Of a stretch of 44,278 bases of DNA, positions 7,490 through 15,692 are shown one piece after another. Positions within the stretch are counted from its first letter, which is position 1, and each line of letters opens with the position of its first letter. Position numbers and translations under genes: made by a program. The notes under the pieces are model-generated. The model ran no database searches. It worked only from the letters and a program-made list of their open reading frames with translations, and was not told the DNA's origin. This DNA is from CAITSH01 sp945892985 (GTDB taxonomy: Bacteria > Pseudomonadota > Gammaproteobacteria > Burkholderiales > SG8-39). The stretch covers positions 1 through 44,278 of the forward strand of contig CAMDDU010000038.1 of the NCBI GenBank assembly GCA_945892985.1. Reading direction: 5' to 3'.

Positions 7490-7693
7490 GTGTTAGGCGT
7501 GTTAGTCGTGTTAGCCGTGTTAGCCGCGGGTCAATTGCGGGTCAAGCGCGGGTCAAGCGCGGGCGATCATCCGATCATGATCAGCTAAGCATGAGGTAAG
7601 CATGAGGTAAGCATCAGGCAAGCGTCAGTGAACCGTCAGGGAGCAATCAGGGAACAGCAAGGGAACAATCGCGGAACAGCAAGAGAACAATCA
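7490..7693. repeat. compound drifting tandem array (9-bp then 11-bp units)
   Basis: Four 9-bp units (GTGTTAGGC, GTGTTAGTC, GTGTTAGCC, GTGTTAGCC; 7490-7525) are followed by 11-bp units such as GCGGGTCAAGC (7526-7569). Then come ten in-phase 11-bp units at 7584-7693, from GCTAAGCATGA through GGCAAGCGTCA and GGGAGCAATCA to GAGAACAATCA. Adjacent units differ by few bases while the ends share almost nothing. The last unit contains the stop codon of the histidine kinase on the opposite strand. Confidence 0.85.
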
Positions 7694-10642
7694 GCACAGG
7701 GTGAAATAAAACCGCGCGCCCTTGTCCTTTTCGCCTTCGGCCCAGACGGTGCCGCCGTGCTTCTCGATGATACGCTTGACCAGACTGAGGCCGATGCCGG
7801 CGCCCTCGAACTCGTTGTGGCTGTGCAGGCGCTGGAAGGGCGTGAACAGTTTCGCGCTGTAGTTCATGTCGAAGCCGGCGCCGTTGTCGCCGACAAAATA
7901 AACCTGGCGGCCCTCGTGTTCTTCCATGCCGATGTCGATACGCGCCGCGGCGACCTTGCTGGTGAACTTCCATGCATTACCGATAAGGTTGGCCAGCACG
8001 ACCTCTAGCAGTCCGGAGTCGCCATTGCCGGGCATGGGCGCGTCCAGCCGGATCTCGATCTGGCGTTTCGCGTCGTTTTCGGTGAGCGCCGCCAGCGCTT
8101 TGTTGGCAAGCGGCGAAAGGTCGATGTCCTGGCGCAGTAATGGCTGCCTCGAAATGCGCGCCAGGTCGAGCAGGTCATCCACCAGTTCGCTCATGCGCAG
8201 CCCGCCTTCCTGCACCCGTTTCAGGTGGGCGGCCGATGCCGGGTCGAGCTTGCCCTGGTTTTCTTCGAGCACGATGGCGCTAAAGGCGTTGATGGCGCGC
8301 AGCGGCGCGCGCAGGTCGTGCGCCACCGAATAACTGAAGGTCTCGAGCTCCGCGTTGGCGCGTTCCAGTTCGGCTGTGCGCTGTTCCACCCGCTCTTCGA
8401 GCTGGGTGTTGAGCTCGAGCAGTCGCGCCTCGTCCCGTTTGGCCGGGGTGAGATCGCGCCCGATGCCTAAATAGCCGGAAAACACGCCGTCTTCGCCGAA
8501 CACGGGTTCGCCGCTGATCATGCGGTAATCGATTTGTCCGTCCTCGCCTTGGCGCGCGTACTCGAAGCCGTGGAAAGGCTGGTGTGCGTTCATGGTCTGG
8601 CGCAGCCACGCCCAGCCGGACATGCCCGGCGAAATCGATGGTATGTCCCAGCGCATTTTGCCGATTTTCGAAGTGAGGCGCGACGACACCGGAAAATGGC
8701 TGCCGTGCACTATGTTAGTGAAGCGGTGTTCGCGGTCGGTCTCCCACAGGCTGTCCGATGACAGCGACACCAGGTTGCGAAAGCGCGCCTCGCTGCGGCG
8801 CAGGGTGTGCTCCGACTCGACGCGTGCGCTGATGTCGCGCAGCACGGCAACAATGAGCCAGTGCCCGTCGGATTTCACTGCGCGGAGTAAGACCTCGACC
8901 GGAAATATTCTGCCGTCCTTGCACCTGGCGTTATTGATCAGGCGCGTTGTCCCGCCGCTGGCTATGGTCTGGGCGAATTGGTGCGAAAACTCTGCGCGCG
9001 AAACATCGCTCACATCCGGCGGCCCCATTGATAACATCTGCGCGCGCGTGTAGCCCTTCCTTTCGCAGGCGGTGGTGTTGATGTCGACGTAACGCATGGT
9101 GACAGGGTCTATCAGCGTGACCATGTCCGCGGACGTGTCCATGGCGAGGCGAAAGCGCCGTTGCGCTTCTGCGGCTTTTTTGTGCTGCAGGATATGCCCG
9201 ATTTGCGCGCTTATTGCCTCGACGGTGTCAAGCAGGTCTTGCTTTGGCGTGGTGGTTTTACGGCTGTTGAAAACCAGCAGGCCGATGATGGTGCCATCGG
9301 CCCACACCGGGAAGACACACTCGCTGCGCATGCCATGGCGCTGTGACAGTGTGTTTTCCGATGCGTGCCCGTGCAGGTTCATATCGGCCGACCACGCCGG
9401 CCGGCCTTGCTTCCAGGCGAGGCCCCAAAGTTCCTTGTCTGCGGCATGGGTCACCTCCTTTGAGGCACGCAGGAATTCTGCGGTCAACGGATCTTTTCCC
9501 GACCAGCCTTCGGAAAAATGCAGCACCGCAGCCGCCTCGCGCGGCGCAAAGTAGCGTGCGCAGTCCCACTGCTCAAATTCGCAAATGGCGCGCATGGCCG
9601 TCTGCAAGGTGGCAGAGGCGCTGTCAGTCACTAGCAGTTGGCGGGTGATGCCGTGCTCAAGTTCTCGCAGCGCGTCGGCACGCATCAGCTCGGTGATGTC
9701 CTCCACCACCGAAATATCGTAAAGCGGCCGGTCCTGGTCGTCACGCATCATCGATACGTTAAGGGCCACCCACACGATGGCGCCGTTCGTTTTGAGGTAG
9801 CGCTTTTGTGTCTTGAAAGAATCGATTTCACCGGCGTGCATGCGGACGCGCAGCTCGTCGGTGAGATTAATGTCCTCCGGATGCAACATCGCGCGCACCG
9901 ATTTTCCGAGCAGTTCGCCGGGTCCGAAGCCCAGTATTTTCTCCAACTGCCTGTTTGCCAGAATATAGCGGCCGTCTGCATCGACATGGCCGATGCCGAC
10001 GGATGCATGGTCGAAGGTGGTTTTGAAGCGCCGCTCGCTGGTGCGCAGCGCCACGCTGGTGTGCAATTGCGCGCTGCGCAGGCGCAGTGCTTGCATGCCG
10101 AAAGCGATGTCGCGCGCGATCTCCTCGAGCAATTCGAGTTCCAGGGCGCCAAAGGCAAGGGCTTCGTCGGCAACGAGGCACAGCACGCCGACAACCGGGC
10201 CGGTCTCACCCTCGACTCGAAGCGGCAGCGCCGCCACCGCCCGGTGCCGGGGGCCGAGCACAAGCGGGCGCCATGTGCCGAAGTTGTGTGCGCCGTGCAG
10301 GTTTTGCACCACCTGGCAATGCCCGCTGCGCACGGCGGTGCCGGCCGGGCCTTTGCCCAGATCGGAGTCGCCCCAGGATGCGCGGAGCTTGCCAAACACG
10401 CCGTCCTGATCGTAGGCGAGGCCCACCGCTTCGATGCTGCGTGCCTCGTCGTGGCGCAGCAGTCCGATCCAGGCCAGCTTGTAGCCGGCCAGTTCCACCG
10501 CGATGCTGCACATGTCCTGCAAGAAAATCGCCTCGTCTTTGGCGCGCACCAGCACCCGGGCTGATTCGGACAGCAGGCGGCGCGCGCGCGCAATGTCGCG
10601 TAGAGGGTCTTGCTCGTCTTGGCGTTTGGTGGCCTTGGGCAT
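7691..10642 (-). CDS. multi-sensor histidine kinase (GAF-PAS-GAF-PAS-PAS-HisKA-HATPase)
   Basis: A 983-aa sensor kinase when read from ATG 10642; an in-frame ATG at 10720 would add 26 residues. Neither has a good ribosome site, and 10642 was chosen because the extra residues look non-protein-like. Domains in order: GAF about 30-190, PAS 203-320, GAF 325-490, PAS 494-608, PAS 614-735, a short coiled coil (LEERVEQRTAELERANAELE), HisKA 768-835 with the phosphorylated His775 in SYSVAHDLRAPLRAI, and HATPase 875-983 with NLIGNAWKFT, GDNGAGFD and GAGIGLSL. No transmembrane segment is seen, so it should be cytoplasmic. No receiver domain and no response-regulator gene is nearby, so it is an orphan kinase. 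Its signal cannot be told from the sequence. Confidence 0.9.
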   Translation of the reverse strand: MPKATKRQDEQDPLRDIARARRLLSESARVLVRAKDEAIFLQDMCSIAVELAGYKLAWIGLLRHDEARSIEAVGLAYDQDGVFGKLRASWGDSDLGKGPAGTAVRSGHCQVVQNLHGAHNFGTWRPLVLGPRHRAVAALPLRVEGETGPVVGVLCLVADEALAFGALELELLEEIARDIAFGMQALRLRSAQLHTSVALRTSERRFKTTFDHASVGIGHVDADGRYILANRQLEKILGFGPGELLGKSVRAMLHPEDINLTDELRVRMHAGEIDSFKTQKRYLKTNGAIVWVALNVSMMRDDQDRPLYDISVVEDITELMRADALRELEHGITRQLLVTDSASATLQTAMRAICEFEQWDCARYFAPREAAAVLHFSEGWSGKDPLTAEFLRASKEVTHAADKELWGLAWKQGRPAWSADMNLHGHASENTLSQRHGMRSECVFPVWADGTIIGLLVFNSRKTTTPKQDLLDTVEAISAQIGHILQHKKAAEAQRRFRLAMDTSADMVTLIDPVTMRYVDINTTACERKGYTRAQMLSMGPPDVSDVSRAEFSHQFAQTIASGGTTRLINNARCKDGRIFPVEVLLRAVKSDGHWLIVAVLRDISARVESEHTLRRSEARFRNLVSLSSDSLWETDREHRFTNIVHGSHFPVSSRLTSKIGKMRWDIPSISPGMSGWAWLRQTMNAHQPFHGFEYARQGEDGQIDYRMISGEPVFGEDGVFSGYLGIGRDLTPAKRDEARLLELNTQLEERVEQRTAELERANAELETFSYSVAHDLRAPLRAINAFSAIVLEENQGKLDPASAAHLKRVQEGGLRMSELVDDLLDLARISRQPLLRQDIDLSPLANKALAALTENDAKRQIEIRLDAPMPGNGDSGLLEVVLANLIGNAWKFTSKVAAARIDIGMEEHEGRQVYFVGDNGAGFDMNYSAKLFTPFQRLHSHNEFEGAGIGLSLVKRIIEKHGGTVWAEGEKDKGARFYFTLC

Positions 10643-10916
10643 GTTTGGTTTATGCGGCGCTTTTATCCTGGCCGCGTATCCAGGGTGCTTGGAGAATACG
10701 TCCGGGCCGGCGCGGTGCATCCCTGGGTCAGGCGGTTAAAAACAGTTCAGTTCCGGCACAAACCGGCGGTTCGCTTTAGTGCGGGGGCCTGCCCCCGGAT
10801 CTTTGCGGCCGTATCCGGAAGGTCGCAGATACTGTGCGTTTATTGTAAAGAAATGTAAAGTAATATATGGCAATGTTTTCGACGTCCAGCCGGTGTTTGC
10901 GTCAAGCTGCCAGTCC

Positions 10917-12563
10917 ATGGCTACCGAACTAGAACTCAAACTTGCGCTGGCGCCGCAGGACGTCGCGGCCCTGCGGCGGCACCCGCTGTTGGCGGGGGCC
11001 AAGCCCACCCGCCAACGCCTGCTCAACACCTATTTCGATACGCCGGAGCTGGCGCTGGCAAAGGCGCGCATGACCCTGCGTCTGCGCCACATAGGCGGGG
11101 TGGGCGCAGGCGGCGGCACCCGCGGCAGACCTGACACGTCTAAGCCAGGCGGGGGCGGGGTCCGCCGAAGTCCCCGGGGAGGCAAGTGGTTGCAGACGCT
11201 CAAGGCGGGGGGCGCCGCGGCAGGCGGACTGCATCAGCGCAACGAATGGGAATATCCCTTGCCCCGCGGCAAACTCGATCTTGCGCTTTTCCCCGCCGGC
11301 GTACTTGATCAGGCCGATGGCAGCGCCGGGCGGGTCGCGGACCGTCTGGAGTCGGTGTTCACCACCGATTTCGTGCGCACCGTCTGGCTGGTCAGGCCGG
11401 CGCCCGGGACGTGCATCGAGGTGGTCCTGGACCAGGGCCGTATTTTCAGTGCTGTCCGTGGGCGGCGTGAACTGCCCATTTCAGAGCTCGAACTCGAACT
11501 CAAGGCGGGTGATGCTGCTGCGCTCTACGCCTTTGCGGCCGGGCTGCAGCAGGGCATTGCCTTGCGGCCAGACAGCGTCAGTAAGGCGGAGCGCGGCTAC
11601 CGCTTGTTTGATGGGCGGGCTGGCGCGCAGAGTGGCGCTGAAGGCTTGCAGGCGGTGAGATTCAAGCCGCCGCGCATTGATGCGACTACCCCGCCCGCGG
11701 CGGTGCTGCGCCTGACTGTCGGCGCCTGCCTCGCTCAGGCGGAAGCGAACGCCGCAGGCGTGCTGCAATCATCGCGTGACAGCGAGTTTGTGCACCAGGC
11801 GCGCGTGGCCTTGCGGCGTATGCGCGCCTGCCTGCAACTGGCGGGAAAAATAAATCCGCATGACGCATGCGTGACGGAACTGGGCGCAGGCATCAGGCCG
11901 GTGGGCAGGGCCCTGGGCGAGGCGCGCGACTGGGATGTGTTGACAGAGCAGATACTGCCGCAGCTACTGCGCGCCTGGGAGGTGCAGGCTGGCACAGCGG
12001 CCGGCGGTGCCACCCTGCTGGCGTCGGCGCGCCGGCGGCGCAATGCCGCCTATGCCGGCGCGCGCGATGCGCTGGCCGGCGCGCCGTGGTGCATCACGCA
12101 ATTGGCCTTGTCGCAATGGCTGGCCGGCGCGGGTGCGCCGGAGGGCGGCGCGCCTGGCGTGGTGGCGTTCGCGGCGGTGCAACTTGCCGTCCGCGACAAG
12201 CGCCTGTCGCATCACAGCCGGCGGCTTGCGCAAAAGACCCCGGACGAACGTCATCGCGTACGCATTCATGCCAAGCATCTGCGTTACGACGTCGAAATGT
12301 TCGGGTCGCTGTTTGCCGCGCGGCCGCTGCGCTCTTATCTGGATGCGCTCACGGTATTGCAGGATGCGCTCGGAAGGGCCAATGACGCGCGCCGCGCCGC
12401 GCAACTGATCGTCGGACTGGCACCGGCGCCGGCGCTGGCGCGCTTTGCGGCGCGCTGGCTGGAACGGTGTGAGGCACGCGCGGTCAATGCGGCGCAAAAA
12501 GCGCGCAAGCGGCTCGCCGTGCGCAAACGTTTTTGGCGTGACGCGGCGGCCAAGGCCGGCTGA
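10917..12563 (+). CDS. CYTH and CHAD domain protein (triphosphate tunnel metalloenzyme family)
   Basis: A 548-aa protein from ATG 10917, chosen because the CYTH signature ExExK (E4, E6, K8 in MATELELKL) must sit at the N-terminus; the frame is open further upstream but not protein-like. The CYTH domain spans about residues 1-205 and folds as a beta-tunnel that hydrolyses inorganic triphosphate or similar substrates. The CHAD domain, about 245-540, is helical with conserved His and Arg residues (VHQARVALRRMRA, RVRIHAKHLRYDVEMF) that bind polyphosphate. The combination suggests a polyphosphate-associated triphosphatase. An insertion near residues 50-90 is Gly-rich and probably a disordered loop. 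It is divergent from the sensor kinase with about 275 bp between starts. No strong ribosome site is visible. Confidence 0.88.
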   Translation: MATELELKLALAPQDVAALRRHPLLAGAKPTRQRLLNTYFDTPELALAKARMTLRLRHIGGVGAGGGTRGRPDTSKPGGGGVRRSPRGGKWLQTLKAGGAAAGGLHQRNEWEYPLPRGKLDLALFPAGVLDQADGSAGRVADRLESVFTTDFVRTVWLVRPAPGTCIEVVLDQGRIFSAVRGRRELPISELELELKAGDAAALYAFAAGLQQGIALRPDSVSKAERGYRLFDGRAGAQSGAEGLQAVRFKPPRIDATTPPAAVLRLTVGACLAQAEANAAGVLQSSRDSEFVHQARVALRRMRACLQLAGKINPHDACVTELGAGIRPVGRALGEARDWDVLTEQILPQLLRAWEVQAGTAAGGATLLASARRRRNAAYAGARDALAGAPWCITQLALSQWLAGAGAPEGGAPGVVAFAAVQLAVRDKRLSHHSRRLAQKTPDERHRVRIHAKHLRYDVEMFGSLFAARPLRSYLDALTVLQDALGRANDARRAAQLIVGLAPAPALARFAARWLERCEARAVNAAQKARKRLAVRKRFWRDAAAKAG

Positions 12564-12589
12564 GATTGTTGTCGCGCAGCGCTAAATGC

Positions 12590-13709
12590 CGGCTGGAAAC
12601 CCGCTCCCACCCGTCGGGCCTTTACAGGCGGCTGGAAATCCCGCGCCAGTCTGGCCTTTACAGGGCGGCTGGAAACCCCCTGGAAAGGGTTTCCAGCTAT
12701 CGTGCCTGTTTTAGACGCATGCCTCGCCAGAGCTATGGCGTGGCTTTTGGCGACGCCAGGCCTTGGGCAGCAATAGCCACATCTGTCCCCAGGAGCGCGT
12801 TCGCCGCGTAATAGTTTTGTCATTGCGAGCGCAGCGAAGCAATCCCCTCGTCCTTGTGAGCGCCGTCGCAATGCCACAAGATTGCCGCGTCGGCTTCGCC
12901 TCCTCGCAATGACAGGGCCTTGTTATATCCCGGGTATTGCACTCGGTTGTTGTATGGCAATGGCTGGAAAGCCTCGCCCACCCGTCGGACCTTAACAGGC
13001 GGCTGGAAATCCCGCGCCAGTCTGGCCTTTACAGGGCGGCTGGAAATCCGCGCCAGTAAAGGGTTTCCAGCTATCGGCCTGTTTTAGATGCATGCCGGGC
13101 CAGCGCTATGGCCTGGCTTTTGGCGACGCCATGCCCTTGGGCAGCACTAGCCACATCTGTCCCCAGGAGCGCGTTCGCCGCGTAGTAGTTTTGTCATTGC
13201 GAGCGCAGCGAAGCAATCCCCTCGTCCTTGTGAGCGCCGTCGCAATGCCACAAGATTGCCGCGTCGGCTTCGCCTCCTCGCAATGACAGGGCTTTGTTAT
13301 ATCCCGGGTATTGCACTCGGTTGTTGTATGGCAAGGGCTGGAAATCCGCGCCCACCAGTCTGGCCTTTACAGGTGGCTGGAAATCCCGCGCCAGTCTGGC
13401 TTTTACAGGGCGGCTGGAAATCCGCGCCAGTAAAGGGTTTCCAGCGATCGGCATGTTTGAGACGCATGCCTCGCCAGCACTATGGCGTGGCTTTTGGCGG
13501 CGTCATGCCCTTGGGCAGCAATAGCCACATCTGTCCCCAGGAGCGCGTTCGCCGCGTAGTAGTTTTGTCATTGCGAGCGCAGCGAAGCAATCCCATCGTC
13601 CTTGTGGCCGCCGTCGCAACACCACCAGATTGCCGCGTCGGCTTCGCCTCCTCGCAATGACAGGGCCTTGTTATATCCCGGGTATTGCACTCGGTTGTTG
13701 TATGGCAAT
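12590..13709. repeat. three tandem copies of a ~370-bp composite repeat
   Basis: Copies begin near 12592, 12962 and 13336, each with GGCTGGAAA followed by CTGGCCTTTACAGG blocks. A segment reading ATGCC...TATGGC...GGCTTTTGGCG and CCACATCTGTCCCCAGGAGC comes next, then a CATTGCGAG-family hairpin element, and each copy closes with TTGTTATATCCCGGGTATTG and GTTGTTGTATGGCAA. Period is about 370-375 bp. Open frames inside are fragments shared by all copies and are not credible genes. The block fills the entire 1.2-kb gap between two genes. Confidence 0.85.
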
Positions 13710-13764
13710 GGCTGGAAATCTTCGCCAGGCGCGGCTTTTCAGCCAGCGCCGTGGTTTTGCGGGT

Positions 13765-14589
13765 TTATTTGGCGCGTGTCGCCTTCCATGCGCCGCCGCC
13801 GGCCGAGGACTTGAAGCTGCCCTCGATGCTGTCACCGCTCACGCGCCCGCTGTATTGGGTGGCGCCGACGCTGAAGCTGATCTGGTCGGCGCTCAACTTG
13901 CCGCCGCTGAGCGGCGCGCCGCCGACGCTGCCGCTGAAGCCCTGGTATTCCTGTTTGAACGCAAGCTCGCCTTGGGCGCTTTTCCAGTTGCCCTCGATAC
14001 GCGCCGGCACTATCCACATGAAGGCGGTGCAGTAGGTGCCGCAACCGAGTTCCACCGTTTCGTCCGGTGACCAGTCGCCCATCCGGAAGGAGTTGGAGAC
14101 GACGCGCGTGCCCGGTTTCATGGTGAGAATGGTCGGGCGCAGTTTGACGTTGAGGTCTGGCAGCAGGAATAGCGTGATGACCGTTGCCTTACTGAGGTCG
14201 GTCTGGAAAATATCGCCCTCGATGAAGTTGGCCAGTTTGGCGCCGGCCTTCTCGGCGTTGCGGCGCGACAGCACCACCATGTCGGGGTTGTATTCGACGC
14301 CGGTGGCGCGCACGCCGCGTTTGGCCGCGGCGATGACGGTGCGGCCGTCACCCGAACCCAGGTCCATCAGGTAGTCATTGGGCGTGACCTTGGCCATGTC
14401 GAGCATCTTGTCCACCAGTTGCTCGGGCGAAGGTACCCACACCACGTCCTTGCCCGGCTGGCCGACCTCCGGCGCGAATTCTGTTTTGGGCTGGGCGTGG
14501 GACGGTGTGGCGGCGACACCTATCGTCAGGATCAGCGCCATCAGCGTCGCAAGTCGGCATGCGTAAAAAATTTGGTGGGTTGCGGTCAC
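13765..14589 (-). CDS. exported SAM-methyltransferase-like protein
   Basis: A 274-aa protein. Translation most likely starts at GTG 14589, which has AAGGAG 6 nt upstream; the in-frame ATG at 14667 has no such site. Residues 1-33 form a signal peptide (ATLMALILTIGVAATPSHAQ, cleavage after SHA). A class I methyltransferase fold follows: DLGSGDGRT at residues 76-84 (SAM-binding loop), VEYNPDMVVLSRRNA, then an EGDIF acidic strand. The final 80 residues (GELAFKQEYQGFSGSVGG...) look like a separate beta-rich domain. S-adenosylmethionine is normally cytoplasmic, so a secreted methyltransferase fold is unusual; it may bind another ligand or be inactive. It is monocistronic, bordered by repeats on both sides. 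Confidence 0.8.
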   Translation of the reverse strand: MTATHQIFYACRLATLMALILTIGVAATPSHAQPKTEFAPEVGQPGKDVVWVPSPEQLVDKMLDMAKVTPNDYLMDLGSGDGRTVIAAAKRGVRATGVEYNPDMVVLSRRNAEKAGAKLANFIEGDIFQTDLSKATVITLFLLPDLNVKLRPTILTMKPGTRVVSNSFRMGDWSPDETVELGCGTYCTAFMWIVPARIEGNWKSAQGELAFKQEYQGFSGSVGGAPLSGGKLSADQISFSVGATQYSGRVSGDSIEGSFKSSAGGGAWKATRAK

Positions 14590-14707
14590 ATTGATCTCCT
14601 TTTTGAATTGACGGGATACATTATTTAGCATTGAAACATAAGCCGGCGCACGTGATCTGGCAATCAATCCATTACGCCATAAAAAAATCAGGCCGCCATA
14701 TTTTATT

Positions 14708-14742
14708 GGTGCTTGGTGCTTGGTGCTTGGTGCCCGGTGCCG
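14708..14742. repeat. 7-bp drifting tandem array
   Basis: Three GGTGCTT units are followed by GGTGCCC and GGTGCCG. The array sits 16 bp from the stop codon of the internally deleted Bug gene on the minus strand. Confidence 0.7.
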
Positions 14743-14757
14743 AAAAAACGTGGCCGA

Positions 14758-15006
14758 TTAATCGGCGCGAATGCCCACCTCGCGGATCAGCTTGCCCCAT
14801 TTGGCCGTCTCGGCGGCGACAAAGGCGGCGAATTGCTCCGGTGTGGTGGCGATGATGCGCGCAAACACATCGGCAATGCCGCCGGCGGCAAAGGGCACGA
14901 CCAGGCGCACTGATTTTTGCGGGTAGGTTTGCGCTGCGACTGGCGGGGCCAGCAACAGCGTAGCGGCGAGCAGGCCGATGAGGGCGGAAATCAAACGACG
15001 GGACAT
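14758..15006 (-). pseudogene. Bug receptor gene with large in-frame internal deletion
   Basis: An 82-codon frame from ATG 15006 (GGAG 6 nt upstream) keeps a complete signal peptide (LISALIGLLAATLLLAPPVAAQ) and the first Bug strand (YPQKSVRLVVPFAAGGIADV). It then jumps directly to the family's last ~30 residues (TPEQFAAFVAAETAKWGKLI). Roughly 230 residues present in intact relatives, such as those at 2210 and 37283, are missing, without loss of frame. The product could not form the two-lobed binding fold. The start, ribosome site and stop are intact, so a short secreted peptide may still be made. It is a deletion remnant and not a sequencing frameshift. Confidence 0.85.
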
Positions 15007-15127
15007 GGCGGCTCCGGGGGTGAAGGGCGCAAAGGGGGAGGCGGATTGCATGCCATGAATGCTAGCACTTGCTGCGTTCGCTATTGTGATGGTGTTTCTG
15101 GTCATCGGTGAATCGGATGCTTAAGGC

Positions 15128-15518
15128 TTTGTCGCTGCGCCGGCTTGGGCGTTCTTTTTTAGTTGGGTGGTTTCGCCCCCTGCGGGGGGCGAGTTACTTC
15201 TTTTGCTTCGCTGTAAAAGAAGTAAGCAAGAAAAGGCGACCCGGAGGTGACGGCCCCCGGGGAGTGGCAGTGCAGTATGCAGATTGGTCAGGCGGGGGCT
15301 GCCCTGCGATGCTCGCGCCCCCGGGCCGGTCCCTAAACTCGCCCCTGCGGGGCTCAGACAACGGGGCCGGACACCTCCCGAGGGCGCTGCGCTTCTCGGC
15401 GTCCCCTACGGGGGTCAAGGTCAATAAGCGCGCAACGCTGCGCTACGCGATGTTATTCGTGCGCAACGGCTCACTTTGTCGCTGCGCGGGCTTGGGCATT
15501 CTTTTTTTGGGGTGGTTT
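15128..15518. repeat. ~300-bp segment flanked by ~45-bp direct repeats
   Basis: TTTGTCGCTGCGC...CTTGGGC..TTCTTTTTT..GGTGGTTT occurs at 15128-15173 and again, slightly changed, at 15475-15518. The enclosed segment includes GCCCCCTGCGGGGGGC and ACTTCTTTTGCTTC...AAAAGAAGTAAGCAAG, both able to form hairpins. Frames crossing it (for example 15108-15656) show no family resemblance and are treated as non-coding. Confidence 0.6.
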
Positions 15519-15523
15519 CCCTT

Positions 15524-15612
15524 GCCGGAGAGGGACAGGCAGAGGGGGGTAGGCGGATTCGATGCTGCATGCATTCACCCTCTCCCCAGCCCCGTCGAGG
15601 GGGAGGGGGTAA
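15524..15612. repeat. CCCTCTCCC-family dispersed repeat, partial copy
   Basis: It reads GGAGAGGGACAGGCAGAGGG, then GGATTCGATGCTGCATGCAT, CACCCTCTCCCCAGCC and CGAGGGGGAGGGGG. It matches the central and right parts of the copies at 7230 and 20126 but lacks the left CCCTCTCCCC arm. Confidence 0.7.
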
Positions 15613-15621
15613 TGCGTCGTG

Positions 15622-15692
15622 AAAATGAAAGCCGCACGATTTATGCAACGATCTGAGTCATAAAAATGAAAGCAGTACGATTTGTGCAGCGA
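15622..15692. repeat. tandem duplication of a ~33-bp segment at a gene end
   Basis: AAAATGAAAGCCGCACGATT followed by TATGCAACGATC is repeated as AAAATGAAAGCAGTACGATT followed by TGTGCAGCGATC. The second copy ends at the stop codon of the lyase gene on the minus strand. Confidence 0.6.

Noticed and set aside
9638..10564. 308-codon plus-strand frame
   Set aside because: Shadow of the histidine kinase, whose domains are unmistakable on the other strand.
12566..13814. several frames of 60-134 codons in the triple repeat
   Set aside because: Every frame is made of repeat units and includes the hairpin element; no start signals.
15108..15656. 182-codon plus-strand frame
   Set aside because: Crosses three different repeat blocks; fragments of this type are common chance frames in repeats.
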